Shown here: one piece after another, positions 25,152-35,762 of the stretch
How the letters are laid out: each line of letters begins with the position of its first letter
Numbering within the stretch: position 1 is the stretch's first letter
From: Ailanthus altissimus
Lineage: Eukaryota; Streptophyta; Magnoliopsida; Sapindales; Simaroubaceae
Reading direction: 5' to 3'
Assembly (NCBI GenBank): GCA_946807835.1
Contig: OX327683.1
Location: 11,103,001-11,167,000, forward strand
DNA: 64,000 bases
The notes under the pieces: model-generated
Seen by the model: only the letters and a program-made list of their open reading frames with translations
Databases searched by the model: none
Told to the model about the DNA's origin: nothing
Position numbers and translations under genes: made by a program

Positions 25152-26470
25152 GATAAAGTTGTGGATTGATAAATATATTTTAGATTTAGAATTCAACTCA
25201 TTTATCTTAATAATTGTTTATTTTTTAGTAATTTAAGAGTTTTTATGTGTTAAATGTTGTTGTTTTAGGGTTAAATCAGGGGAATATAAAAAATGATGAA
25301 ATTGGAGCAAATAAAAAAATTGCTACAGTATATATGAATAGTATCATGAACAGTGATTTACTACACTATTTTGCTAAAGTGTGTAATGCTCCGGCATCCA
25401 AAAATGAATGCCTCAGCGTTGAATAGTTAACGCCCCCAGCATTCTGACAATTCTATAAATACACCATTTTGCCTCCAAACGCAAAAAATCGGCCTCTAAC
25501 TTAACTCTAACCTATTTTTATTTTTTTAATCTAACACATTTATAACCTAGAAATCATCCTCATATTGTGCAGAAACAACATTTAAACCAATTCTGGAGAG
25601 AGATTACACAATCAAGGTTATTTTGGCTAACTTTTGGAAGATTCAACCAAAGACCATGGATTAATTGAAGGCACTCTTGTCTTTATAAATTTGGTTTGGA
25701 ATTATTGTATCATGTTTAATTATTATTATTTAGCCATTAAACTCTTGTTATGGTGATTTAATTTCATTATCTAGGATTCTAGCCTTTAATTCAATATGTG
25801 GACTTAATTGTAGTATTTGATTCTTATTATTATGAATTCAGTTTATTATTCAATTTGTGTTGTTCTTAATGCTTTCAATATGCTAGGAATTGTGATTGGA
25901 TGATTATGGAACATTAAGATAAACTTGAAAAAGGCATCATATTGTTTAGATCTAGACAAATTGATGCATGATTGTGGAGTAATATCTACAAGTTTCGATA
26001 TAAGATAGGAATATACTTATATGGCATGTATGGTTAATACAACTTGTTCGTAATGAACCTTGATTTATTCGAATTATCATAGGAATATAGGAAATCGGTA
26101 GATTAAGGTATAATCACTCGACTATCGGAAGAAACTTGTGATGAAATATGGGTTGTGACCCATAATTATATTGAGGGATTAAAAATAGGATAATAAATTC
26201 TTATTGAGGGATAGCTATAATCCTAGATACTCTTCATATAGTATTTGCGCTTATATTGTTTGCATAATCAAGATTGATTTGTAAAATTAGTAATTAGTTT
26301 TAACATAAACAAATTAAATTTATCATTTGTCTGAATAAAAGTAAGGACACAATTTTAGTACTTGGTTAAGAATAATAATAATTCCTCGTAGGATCGACAC
26401 TCAACTCATCATATATTACTTGTTCTCGATAGCGTGTACTTGCGCTTAATATAGAAAACATTTAACATGG
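25152..26470 (+). repeat. Athila-like LTR within the chimeric insertion
   Basis: Aligns with the solo LTR at 50132-51514 (inverted) and the LTR before 17562. Shared blocks include ATAATCACTCGACTATCGG near 26111, GGATCGACACTCAACTCATC near 26392 and GTGTACTTGCGCTTAAT near 26434. It contains a short version of the GC-rich island (25390-25460, with CCTCAGCGTTG and CGCCCCCAGCATT). TATAAATA at about 25454-25461 is a possible TATA box. Confidence 0.7.
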
Positions 26471-27290
26471 ATCAATAAGGACTCTAAGATCATCTAGAAA
26501 TAGATTTGTATGAAACCGCGACCCATTGCTTATATTGAAGTAAGAACCTTGGTATAATGAAAACGCTACAATCAATTATGGAGTGATTGATTGATAAGTC
26601 GAAGGAGAACGCCACGAAAATTATTCCGATAAGTTCAAAGAGTTCTAAAAAAACCAAAAAGAATTTTCTTAATCAAATTGCTGAATGCTTTCCTATCATC
26701 CCTTATGTATTTATAGTGAACATTTGGAATGCTAGCATTTATTACAATATTGAATGACAACTTAAAAAAAAATTAGTAACTACCAACATGGCTTTTAACT
26801 AGCTTTTTTAAACTTTGCAACTATAACAACAAATGCTACAGACTTTAACTAACTATCAACCACCAACAACTAAGGCTTTATTTCAAATATTACAACTACT
26901 ATCATAAATGTTTATTGTAGGCTCCCAAAATCTTCTAACCACCTAGGTTTCTCAAATTGGCTGCTGTTTTCATCATTCCCTAACACTTGATGAGTCAAAC
27001 TTGAGTAATCACCAATTTAAAAAACTCCTCTAATTCCATCAACTTTATGATTTGAGAAATTTCTTTTAGATTATTCCAAAGATTGAATCATGGAAATTCA
27101 ACTTTGTGAAACACGTGGAATATCTTTCGTGCACCCCCATGAATTTACCTCTACCCAAATGTTTTGAATTAGTCTATTGAAAGTTTCTTTGAACCTTTTA
27201 GCTCGAGCCCTTATAAATGGACCAATTGAAACTTGAATAGGTTCTGCATTCCATTTGTTAGTTGTGCCCTCATCACTGTGTTAATTCTTC
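26470..27290 (-). mobile_element. 3' end and LTR of a second gypsy family
   Basis: 27140-27285 on the minus strand matches the 3' coding end at 56130-56280: both encode RAKRFKET- or RTKRFKET-type sequence followed by NRLIQNIW. A likely LTR start, TGTTAGGGAATGATG, lies at 26985 reading leftward, with TATA-like CTATAAATACA near 26719. It is truncated on its 5' side near 27270. How it joined the Athila-like LTR is not clear. Confidence 0.65.
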
Positions 27291-27729
27291 AAATTCCCAA
27301 TATGAGCAAGGAGGACTTACTGTTTAATTTCTTAGATAGGTTACAAACATGGGCGTCCAATGAGTTAAAGCAGCGTGGGTTATGAGAATATCGATGCTCT
27401 TACATTGGCAAAAATGTCATGGATTACCGTAAGGGTAATATGGGAAAGTCCAAGAATTTAATACCCAATCACAACAAAGGTGGGGGCGCCAAGGTGTTTC
27501 ATCCTCTAGAGGATGAGGAGGAGAAAAGTAAGCTGCCCCGTAACAGCCATAGAGGTAATGGACCAAAGACAAACTGCTTCATTTGCGATGAGGATCACTA
27601 AGTCAAGGATTGTTCAAAGAAGAAGGTTCTTAACGCAATAATTACGGCACATGAGGCTTGTGAGCAGGGCCAAATGGGGTGTTTGCAGTTGCTCAACATT
27701 ATGAAAGCCAAGTGAAGTGCCAGCACGCC

Positions 27730-28330
27730 AACGAGAAAGGCGCTCATGTATGTTGAAGCCTACATCAACCTCATAAAGACTTAAGTGCTAATAGATACGG
27801 GTGCGGCGCACAACTTCATTAAGTGTGCAGAGGTGAAGCGCTTAGGGCTTTACGTAGAGAAAGAGGAGGGATTACTGAAATCGGTAAATGCTGTAGTCAA
27901 ACCACTAGATGGGGTGGTTCGAGGGGTCGATATCCACCAAGGAAATGGTGAGGTAAGGTAAATTTCTTAGTAGCACTTCTTAATGATTTTGATGTAGTGT
28001 TAGGTATGGAGTTCTTGAGGTAGTACAACGTGGTGCCGGTTCCTCGACACGATTATGTATGCATTAGGAATGAGGGACCTTATATGATATTGACAATAGA
28101 CAAGCCCAATAGTGGGCAATCCCAGTTGAAAGTCAACACCAAACTCCTTTCCGCCATTCAACTAATAGGAGTTGTTGAGTACAAAAGAGAATTACATCCA
28201 ACCATAGTTAGGGAGATGGATGACAAGGCGACAGGGGGAGAGGATAAGCTACCAACGGGAGTTACGGAAGTACTCGAGCAACATAAGAGGGTTGTGCTAA
28301 CTATTATACTATAGGTGCAACCACAACAAG
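27730..28330 (+). pseudogene. Chromovirus protease region
   Basis: Reads VLIDTGAAHNFIKCAEVKRL and LGLYVEKEEG near 27786-27865, with an intact D-T-G catalytic triad, then frameshifts and stops. Further on, a spacer rich in polar residues leads to KLKFMLLTTAQIP near 28360, comparable to the segment just before the reverse transcriptase. The RT core that should follow is absent. Confidence 0.75.
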
Positions 28331-28559
28331 GTGATACTGAGCATAGAGAAAAGTTGAAGCTGAAGTTCATGCTTCTAACTACAGCACAGATACCTCAATC
28401 GAGATTAGATGAGTTATGGGGCAGCTCCAAGAGTCGTTGGGTGCGGATATCATTCAACAACTTGAGGTACCACACGGTATGCAATTTTAGCACAAGAAGT
28501 GGGATAAGCAACGGCTTGTCAAGCATCGTGTGAGGGACTTAGTGATAGAGATAATACTT

Positions 28560-28950
28560 CCATCATAGTAGAAGTCAGCACGCCCACTTCATAAGAGCCT
28601 TGAACATAGGGACGAGGGGTCATTTCTTGTTGCCAAAAGGGTTGACAATGTCTCGCATAAGGTAGAGATACTTTTGAGATATCAGCTACATCCAGTGAAG
28701 ATCTATTTGATCTATTTGAAGCTATACCGAACAGGTACGGAAGACACGAAGCAGAAATGGAGATATTTAGGGATTTTCACATAGGACGACAAAAGGGAAA
28801 ACCTTATTTATGACATGCGGATGGTACAGAAGAAAGATCCACCTCCAAGGCATGAATACTTTGTGAAGTGAAAGGGTTGTTTGATATTGGAGCACGCTAG
28901 GAATATGAGAGCGCACAGCTGTAGATTGAAGAATGAGGTGCGCAAGTTCC
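28560..28950 (+). pseudogene. Integrase C-terminus and chromodomain remnant
   Basis: Encodes VDNVSHKVEILLRYQLHPV near 28636-28692, the GPY/F-type integrase end, and then HEYFVK, a stop in place of Trp, KG, and after a shift EYESAQL, which match the chromodomain that marks chromoviruses. Chromodomains in this position guide integration to particular chromatin. Stops replace two conserved Trp codons, so it is inactive. Confidence 0.72.
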
Positions 28951-28984
28951 AGTGAAGACGTGATGATGGCGTCTCTTGAATTCA

Positions 28985-28995
28985 GTGGGGGAGAA
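28985..28995 (+). other. Chromovirus polypurine tract
   Basis: GTGGGGGAGAA immediately before the 3' LTR start TGTCACTTCC at 28996, the expected place for plus-strand priming. Confidence 0.8.
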
Positions 28996-29824
28996 TGTCA
29001 CTTCCAAGTGTTCTTAAGCATTTCATTAAACACTTGGTGCATGCCAAAGGCTCCTAGAGGCTATATGGGTCATTGGAGCGGTTCGCGGGCTAGAGTTTGT
29101 AGAAAACCAACTGACATGGTTGAAGATTCGAGCTAAGCCTGCGACTTATTAGGGTTGTTAACCCCTATTTGGAATGGGAATATTCCATAGCATATATGAT
29201 GGCATCTAAGAATATTTTGTGGCATATTATTGTTAGACTGTATAGAACCTACCAACTCCTTAGTTCACTAGCTGGGTGACACATCAGAGCCATTAGTGTT
29301 CCAACACAGAATTGCACCTCATGCACGATCCCCAACCGTGTCGAATCTGAGATCTCATCCCTTATAGGACTTTAAGGTTCAATGGTTGTACTCATCGGGC
29401 TAGCCAGCCTGATAGGTACCGATCTTGAACTCGTAAGGCATATATAAAAGAGTTCTCGGGTTTGATCACTGGGGAGGTCGCACATGAGATACGTCTGTGG
29501 CTGGGGCGCCAGTTGCTGCGCTCTGATAGACCCTAGGCAGAAGGGTGAGCCCCACCACAGTCTATCAATTATTTCATCTTATATGTATACTGTTAGATCA
29601 TTTAGATCTTAGCTATCGATTGTATAGGGTTATTAGTATATAAAGGGGAGAACCTTAGTTGTACAAAACACATAATCTCATAGCTTGTATTTTCTTCATC
29701 AATATAGAGAGCTTTTTCCTCAAATACCTTGTGAGTGTGTTTTCTTCTCTTCTTTGTGTGAATTTTTAGGCTACTTAGTGCGCAATGCATCTAAGGCTGC
29801 ATGGTTCTAAAAAGGTCCGTGATA
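28996..29824 (+). repeat. Chromovirus 3' LTR
   Basis: Begins TGTCACTTCCAAG and ends GTCCGTGATA, matching the 5' LTR apart from the extra solo LTR at 29231-29567 and one copy rather than two of the 77-bp block. TATATAAAG lies at about 29637. The terminal CA is changed to TA. It abuts protease coding sequence at 29825. Confidence 0.86.
29231..29567. mobile_element. Solo LTR nested in the 3' LTR
   Basis: 337 bp absent from the 5' LTR, starting TGTTAGACTG and ending CAGTCTATCA (9 of 10 bases inverted-complementary), with perfect 5-bp flanks ATTAT at 29226-29230 and 29568-29572. TG...CA ends and 5-bp duplications indicate an LTR that lost its internal part by recombination. It contains TATATAAA at 29441-29448. 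It is GC-richer than its host. Family unknown; a TRIM LTR is possible. Confidence 0.82.
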
Positions 29825-29941
29825 CTTGGCACCGTACTTGACGAGCAGAACACCGTGGTTCAACCATCTCTTGCCACAGATAAGTAGGCATAAGACTCCC
29901 CCAATATATGTTTGCATGAATATAGAATTTAACCCAACTGC
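29825..29941 (-). pseudogene. Cysteine protease exon: catalytic histidine
   Basis: An uninterrupted frame encodes AVGLNSIFMQTYIGGVLC, LLICGKRWLNHGVLLVKYGA and K. LNHGV contains the catalytic His; the usual LVGYG is LVKYG. The frame stops abruptly at the right end of the chromovirus 3' LTR (29824). The missing continuation is found at 23749 on the far side of the element. Confidence 0.9.
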
Positions 29942-30232
29942 GTATCCATTGATTCAAAGGTCATGGTTCATTTCACTATCAATGGTTACAAAGTATCTAA
30001 ATGGTAGTCATACAGAGCTAACTAGAATTCTGATCATCACTTTCATAAGTACATATATTGTATTTGAGATCTGCCTAAGCAAAGTAAATGTGATTTGATA
30101 CTAATATTTTGGGGTAAAAAGTTAATATTTTAGTAACAATGAACAAGCTCTAAAACTTGCCAACTTCAATTACAAGTCACTTTAACTTGGAAAGAATACT
30201 ATATTTCTTCAGTATTAGAAACACTATCTTAC

Positions 30233-30472
30233 AAAAGGACATTGGTGTACTAAATGAGCGGCGATTTGATTTTCATCAACTGGAATATTGGTAAAATTGA
30301 CAACTCTAGCAGTAACTTTAGTTGAATCAAAATGAAATTTATCGCGTTTGCCAGCATAAAGATATAAACTCTCTCATTCGAGCCCTCCAACCTCAATCAA
30401 ATACTTGTAGGCATTTGTTATAAGGCCTCTATGGCAACCTTTGTCATAAGCATCCTTTTCCCTTAGATCACA
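30233..30472 (-). pseudogene. Cysteine protease exon: middle of mature domain
   Basis: A clean TTTGCAG acceptor precedes CDLREKDAYDKGCHRGLITN and then AYKYLIEVGGLE with a TGA stop. After a small shift the frame continues with LYLYAGKRDKFHFDSTKV, ARVVNFTNIPVDENQIAAH, ending at a GTAAG donor at 30232. The C..GC.GGL.TNAY.Y motif is typical of the family (GGL is RGL here). Between this exon and the preceding one is a short AT-rich intron. Confidence 0.9.
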
Positions 30473-30587
30473 CTGCAAATCAAAATTTACAATCTAAAAA
30501 AAAGCAAAGTTTCTTCTAATAATTTGAATGAATTTTATATTTTATCAATGGGATTATATATAGTGTTAAAATAGGATCGGAGTTAAC

Positions 30588-30707
30588 CTTCTTGTCACAA
30601 TCTATGAGTTATTGCTTACTAAGACTAAGAAGCTTTCCTGTGGCAATGAAGTTGGCACCTTCGACAACTCTTGTAGTGCTACAAGCCCAACATGAACCGC
30701 ATGCACC
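30588..30707 (-). pseudogene. Cysteine protease exon: catalytic cysteine
   Basis: Encodes [19 protein letters not shown] and then [13 protein letters not shown], a stop, and LIDCDKK before a GTTAAC donor. CGSCW holds the nucleophilic Cys; the usual CWAFS is changed to CWACS. The acceptor AG appears altered to AT before the first codon. The in-frame TAA replaces a Gln codon in the SEQQLVDC motif. Confidence 0.9.
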
Positions 30708-31017
30708 ATGCACAATCATTTTCGGGCTCTACGAATTTCACTAGCCAAAATAACTTATTAACAACAATAATATGATGGATATAATAGGTTGTAGCTCTTC
30801 TTCCTAACTAAACTTCACAAATAGCTTTAGACGTACTCTTTTAACGTCAGAGTCTATCTTGAATACTAAAGTTGAACTTTTTCTACCAAGCTTCAGCTAG
30901 CTTCTAACTCGACGATTTCTCAACTCAAATCCCCACTTGTGAATATATTTTTTGAGAGAGAAAAGTATCAAGTATGCATTTGTACAAAAATCTCGCTCTC
31001 TTCTTCACAATACATAT

Positions 31018-31690
31018 TGTTTGAAGTAGAAGCAATCAAACAAGCAATAAACCCAAAATATATGGTGCAATCCAAGCAATTAAGAAATTGAGAGAGAAGG
31101 TAGAAGAACAACACAAAATTTACGTGGTTTGACAACTTGCCTACGTTCACAGTAGATTAAGATAACATTATCTTATTATTGAATTACAAGGCATTCACAA
31201 AGTATGCATTTTACAAGAAAGAACTTATTCTCTCTTGAAAACAAGGGGTTTATTTGACTAAGAATCACAAAGAATGCTATGATCACAAAGATATGTTTAC
31301 TAGCCAATAGAAGGCCTTTATATAGGCTTTAAAATGACCTAGGCTAACCCTAAATATATGTGAGTTATTTTAGGGAGTTGTGGAACAAGTGGGAGACGAA
31401 ACAAAAAAAAATAATGGAAAATTATTTCCCACACTGGGCGCTGCGATGCTCACTTTCTAGTATTGTAGTGTTGGATGTCTCATGCCTAGCACTGTGGCAT
31501 TGGACACCTAACGCCTAATTGCTGTTAGCGGCGCTATGATGCTGGCTACCTGGCACCATGGTGCCCAGCTTTAGGTATTGATTTTTCATTTTGTCTTTTT
31601 TTTTACGTCCGTCTTGTTTCTTCGCGCATCTAATGCACCTGGCTTGTTCTCTAAATCATATCCCAATGATTTTTAATTAACTTTCTCACA
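31018..31690 (-). repeat. Tork-like element 3' LTR
   Basis: 673 bp; on the plus strand it runs from TGTTTGAAGTAG to CTTTCTCACA. Minus-strand TATA-like CCTATATAAAGG lies near 31315-31326. It contains a long GC-rich island at 31430-31575, about 100 bp longer than in the partner LTR. Confidence 0.9.
31430..31575. repeat. GC-rich GCGCTG-type island in a copia LTR
   Basis: Irregular repeats of words such as GGGCGCTGCGATGCT, CTAGCACTGTGGCATTGG, GCGGCGCTATGATGCTGG and GGCACCATGGTGCC. On the minus strand it lies in the upstream (U3) part of the LTR. The partner LTR keeps only about 38 bp of it (36193-36230), so it changed length after insertion. Confidence 0.75.
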
Positions 31691-31739
31691 AATTCCTCAT
31701 TGATTCAAAATCATCCACAAAGTCTCTCGATCTTTCATA

Positions 31740-33173
31740 TCTGCATCTTCGGTCACCCTCACAAAGTAGTGACTTCGGTTAAGTTATTACATAGGATGAA
31801 CTTAATCGAAGGAAGTGGCTTAGTCAACATGTCAGTTGGATTTTCAGACGACGTTATCTTTGTTAGACTAACTTCACCACTTTGGACAATTTCTCGAATA
31901 TAATACCACACATCATCGTGTTTAGACCTTTTGTGAAACACTTAATGCTTGCTTAGGTATATGGCATCTTGACTATCACAATACACACAGATGTTCACAT
32001 CTTCAATAGTCATTACCTCTGCGCATATGCCTTTCAACCACATGGCCTCCTTAATAGCTTATCCAACAGCTATATACTTCGCCTTTGTGGTAGAAAATGC
32101 AACCACATGTTGTAGAATTGATCTCCAATATACATTACACCCAAACACTGTGAATACATAGCCCGTCAACGATCTTCTTCTGTTTAGATCACCTATATTA
32201 TCTGAGTCTACGTATTCTCTTACCATTACATTGTTGTCTTCATCCATTTTATACATCAATCCATAATCTAACATTTCCTTAAGATTTCTCAAAATTCACT
32301 TCACTGCAAGCTAGTGATTCTTCCCCGAATTTATCATGTATCTACTCACCACACTCACAGCCTGTGCTATGTCTGGTCTTGTGCAAGCCATGCATACATG
32401 ATACTCTAGACAGCACTTGCATACTGTACTTTACTCATCTGTAGTTTCTCTTATTTAGATGTTGGCGATTGTGCTGCTAACAATTTGAAATGCATGACCA
32501 AAGGAGTAGAAACAGCCTTTGAATTGGACATACTAAATTTCTCTAGAATCTTGAGTGTATATCGTTGTTGAGACAAAAAAATAACATCTATTATTTTCCT
32601 CACAATATCAATACTTAATATCCTTTTCGTTGCTCCTAAATTCTTATCTCAAACTTGCCACTCAACTGTTTTTTGAGTTTTTGTATTTCTTCTATGTTCC
32701 TACATGTGATCAATATATCATCGACGTATAGAAACAAATACATCATCTTACTACTCAAGCTCTTAAAGTACATGCATAAGTCATACTTGCTCCTACTAAA
32801 GCAACAAATCATCATAAACTCATCAAATCTTCTATGTCAAAGTCTAGTTGATTGATTTAACCTATATAACGACTTCTTTAGTAAACAAGCATGATCCTCC
32901 TTTTCAGGCTTTTACAAATCCTTGTGGCTGTGTCATATAAATTGTTTCTTCAAGCTCTCTATGCAAAAAAGTTGTCTTTACATCCATTTGCTTTAGATGT
33001 AAATCAAGGTTTGCATAAATGGCTAACAAAATCCTAATAGATATGTGCTTGACGACTGGAGAGAAAATCTCATTAAAGTATACTCCATCTCTCTGAGAAA
33101 AACCTTGTGCAATTAACTTAGTCTTAAAAATCATAGGCTCTATCCTTAATATCCCCTCCTTAACCTTATACAT
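31740..33173 (-). pseudogene. Tork-like RT and RNase H
   Basis: RT begins near 33173 with MYKVKEGILRIEP and includes KQMDVKTTFLHRELEE (first catalytic Asp). The YVDD box is intact at 32717-32728 (LYVDDILIT). RNase H follows at 32059-32292 with YVDSDNIGDLNRRRSLTGYV and STTKAKY, then a C-terminal tail at 31759-31941 with KHDDVWYYIREIV and NPTDMLTKPLP. Stops and frameshifts separate the pieces. Confidence 0.88.
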
Positions 33174-34810
33174 CTACTTCTACCTCACTAGTTTATCTTG
33201 AAGTCTCTCCACAACCTTCTAGGTATTATTTTTTCTAAGAGAACTAATCTCTTCTTCCATGGCCTGCTGTTATTTATTCTTATTTTCACTCTTCATAGCC
33301 TCATTAGATGTTCTAAGCTCATCAAATTCAAAAGTGTAAGAAAAGTTAAAGGCATGAGCATCTAAATCTGCTTGTGCATATCTGATTGGTGGGTTAATCA
33401 TTCTCCTTAGAATATCTTTGGCTAACTGGTACTCTTCAAGTTCCATCTCAAGAGTCCTAGTCTTTTCTTGGGTGGATTTGGAGGAACTCGCTGGTGTTCT
33501 TAGTTCATCTTCAAGGATCTCCTTGTTGATGTACTGATCTGGGGACATATCAGATCTACATTCAGGTTCATCTTCAACTTCTATTGACTCAGATGCTGAG
33601 TCTTCCTTGAACACAGGTTCTTCTTTCTCATCTTCTTGGGAGGCTTTCAACATTGTTGTCTCATTGAATATCGCATTATGGCTTATGATACTCCTTGGTG
33701 GTGTCAACTCTTTACACCATACCTTGTATCCTTTTACTCATTCAGGATACCTTAAGAATACCCATTTGATAGCTCTAGGTTCCAACTTTCCATTCTTCAC
33801 ATGAACAAAGGGGGCAATAAAAAATTCTAAGATGGTCATACTTAAGAGAGTTGCCAAACTATTTTTCTTCTAGCGTCTTGAAGTCTATTGCTGATGATGA
33901 ACTTCTATTAATCAAATAAGTTGTAGTCATCACAGTTTCTCCCCAGAATGTCTTGGACTTTTTTACAATGGTAAGTATAAATCTAACATTTTCAAGTAGG
34001 GTTCTATTCATTCTTTTCGCTATGCCATTCTACTGTGGTGTTGATCTCACTGTTTTATGCCTTGCAATCCCATACTTGGCACAAAACTCATCAAACTCTC
34101 TATTGTAAAACTCGAGACCATTGTCAGTTCTTAGCCTCTTGGCCCGTTTGCCAGTCTGATTATCAATCAAAACCTTCCAAGTCTTGAATGTATCAAATAC
34201 TTAATTCTTGCTCTTCAATACATAAACCTACACTTCCTTAAATAGTCATTAATTAAACTGAGAAAATACCTAGCACCTTTACGAGTAATTGTATGATTTA
34301 GTCCCCAAAGATCTAAGTGTATATAGTCAAGAGTCCCTTTAGTTTTGTGCTTGTCGGTACTAAACCTCACTCTATGTACTTTCCCAACTACACAATGTTC
34401 ACAAAACTCTAATGACTGGAACCTATCCTCACCAAATACCTTTTGACTAAATAACTCATTCAGGTTTCTCTCACTTAGGTGTGCTAGTCTAAGATGTCAC
34501 AACTTAGTTTACATATTCTCATTATCTACAGAGAATAATGTAGAACCACTTACAACTTCACCATTTATCACATAAACACCTTTATGCTTCTCTCATCTCA
34601 TTACCACCATAGAACCTTTAATACTCTTACAACCCCTCCATCGATCCTGATGGAACACTCATTCTGATCTAAAGTCCTTAGTGAGATCAAGTTCCTCTTG
34701 AGGTCAAGAACAAACCTAACTTTTGTCAATTTTCTCACTTGCCTATCACGTAACCTAAGTTTAATACTACCAATTTCCATCATCTGATAAGCAATGTCAT
34801 TACCCATTAA
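33174..34810 (-). pseudogene. Tork-like integrase and linker
   Basis: Integrase core remnants are seen around 33840-34200, including TDNGLEFYN and YGIARHKTVR on the minus strand, and NGIAKRMNRTLLENV. The N-terminal side (34601-34807) shows LTKVRFVLDLKRNLISLRTL, typical of the protease-integrase junction. An acidic linker at 33270-33707 (EDEKEEPVFKEDSASESIEV) separates integrase and RT, as in this clade. Several stops. Confidence 0.8.
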
Positions 34811-34846
34811 TACCTTACCACCACTAATGGGCTAAAAATTTATAAA

Positions 34847-35743
34847 TCAAGAATTATGTGGGCATGTGTGAAAAGTACAACTAGAATTAAGAACCCATTG
34901 TTTAGTATTCTTATCATCAGTAGCGACTAGAGTCTCTGTACTGTCATAGCTATCATTATATACAAGCACAACATCCGCTTTCTTCTTATCTTGTGCCTTC
35001 TTCTCCTGACAATCCTTTATAAAGTACCCATCTTTCTTACAGCAACAGTACTTCCTAGGAGTCTTGAACTTTGATCTCGAGCCATTTTTTCTTTCCATCT
35101 CTATATGAGGACCTTCATCTTACAAATAAACTTTTTGTATTGTCCTTAATTTGCTTTCCTAATAGCTTTGAGTTTAATGATGATTTCACATCACTCATCG
35201 TTAAACTGTCTCTACTGTAGAGAAGTATATAAATAAAGCTCTCATAACTCTTAAGAAGTGAACTCAGTTGGATGATTGCCTTATCTTCATCTTCTATCTT
35301 AATATTGATAGATTAAAGATCAAGAATGATCTTGTTAAAGGCATCTATATGATCTTTCATCGGCATCCTCTCTGACATGGACAACTAATAGAACTTTTTT
35401 ATATGCAATCTGTTGGCCAACGACTTCCGCATATAAAGAGAGTTAAGCTTCTTCCAAAGATCAATCACCGTTGTCTCACCTGCTACTTCCCTTAGTACTT
35501 CATCGCTCAATGACAGAACGATTCTACTGTAAGCTCTTTTTTGAATGTCCCTTCTTTCTACTTCAGCCTTGGATGACTCTGGTATTTTCTCTTCTTCACT
35601 AGATGGAGCTACAATCTTCTCTAATGCTGAGCTTAACCGTTGGCTCACCAACAACGCCTTAACTTTCATCTTCCACAAATTGAAGTCATTTGTTTCATTG
35701 AATTTCTCTACCTTATGCTTAAGTGTGACCATGTCTTCTTAAA
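34847..35743 (-). pseudogene. Tork-like gag, zinc knuckle and protease start
   Basis: Gag starts at the ATG at 35732 (MVTLKHKVEKFNETNDFNLW) with the copia gag segment LWKKLNSLYMRKSLANRL. The zinc knuckle in 34847-35098 reads YCCCKKDGYFIKDC, in which the first Cys and the His of CX2CX4HX4C are both Tyr. The protease reads WVLNSSCTFHTCP, so the catalytic D-S-G has become N-S-S. These changes show inactivation of the proteins themselves, beyond the frameshifts. Confidence 0.85.
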
Positions 35744-35762
35744 ACCAAACTCTAATACCAGT

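Larger units (their letters stand above)
25152..27290. mobile_element. Chimeric insertion in chromovirus gag
   Basis: 2139 bp flanked by AAATT at 25147-25151 and 27291-27295. Removing the insert plus one AAATT restores an unbroken gag frame, which fixes the boundaries well. The left part (25152-26470) is an Athila-like LTR in plus orientation; the right part (26470-27290) is the 3' end of a different gypsy family in minus orientation. The insert has no coding capacity of its own beyond that remnant. Confidence 0.8.
24341..27710 (+). pseudogene. Chromovirus gag, interrupted
   Basis: Starts at the ATG at 24341 (MRKDATTSSELTEERG). Visible parts are a coiled-coil-like stretch (GELEQQVEKLEVGLDTQGDE), VEVPKLKEFSGK, a retrotransposon gag core with AKEFDNYFWQMERYFDA and EYVEEYTL, then a break at 25151 where the nested insertion begins. 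It resumes in frame at 27291 with IPNMSKEDLLFNFLDRLQTW and ends with a CX2CX3HX4C zinc knuckle reading CFICDEDH, a stop, VKDC at 27570-27610. Several stops (24676, 24824 and others) show it is dead. Confidence 0.82.
23750..29824 (+). mobile_element. Non-autonomous gypsy chromovirus inside the protease gene
   Basis: Complete-ended element with 5' LTR 23750-24313, tRNA-Met-like primer site, gag, zinc knuckle, protease, integrase C-terminus with chromodomain remnant, polypurine tract and 3' LTR 28996-29824. Reverse transcriptase, RNase H and the integrase core are missing: protease-side sequence joins the integrase C-terminal region near 28.44 kb. Without its nested insertions it is about 3.6 kb, short for an autonomous member. 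It carries a 2.1-kb insertion in gag and a solo LTR in the 3' LTR. Orientation is opposite to the host gene. The flanks share CTTG. Confidence 0.88.
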
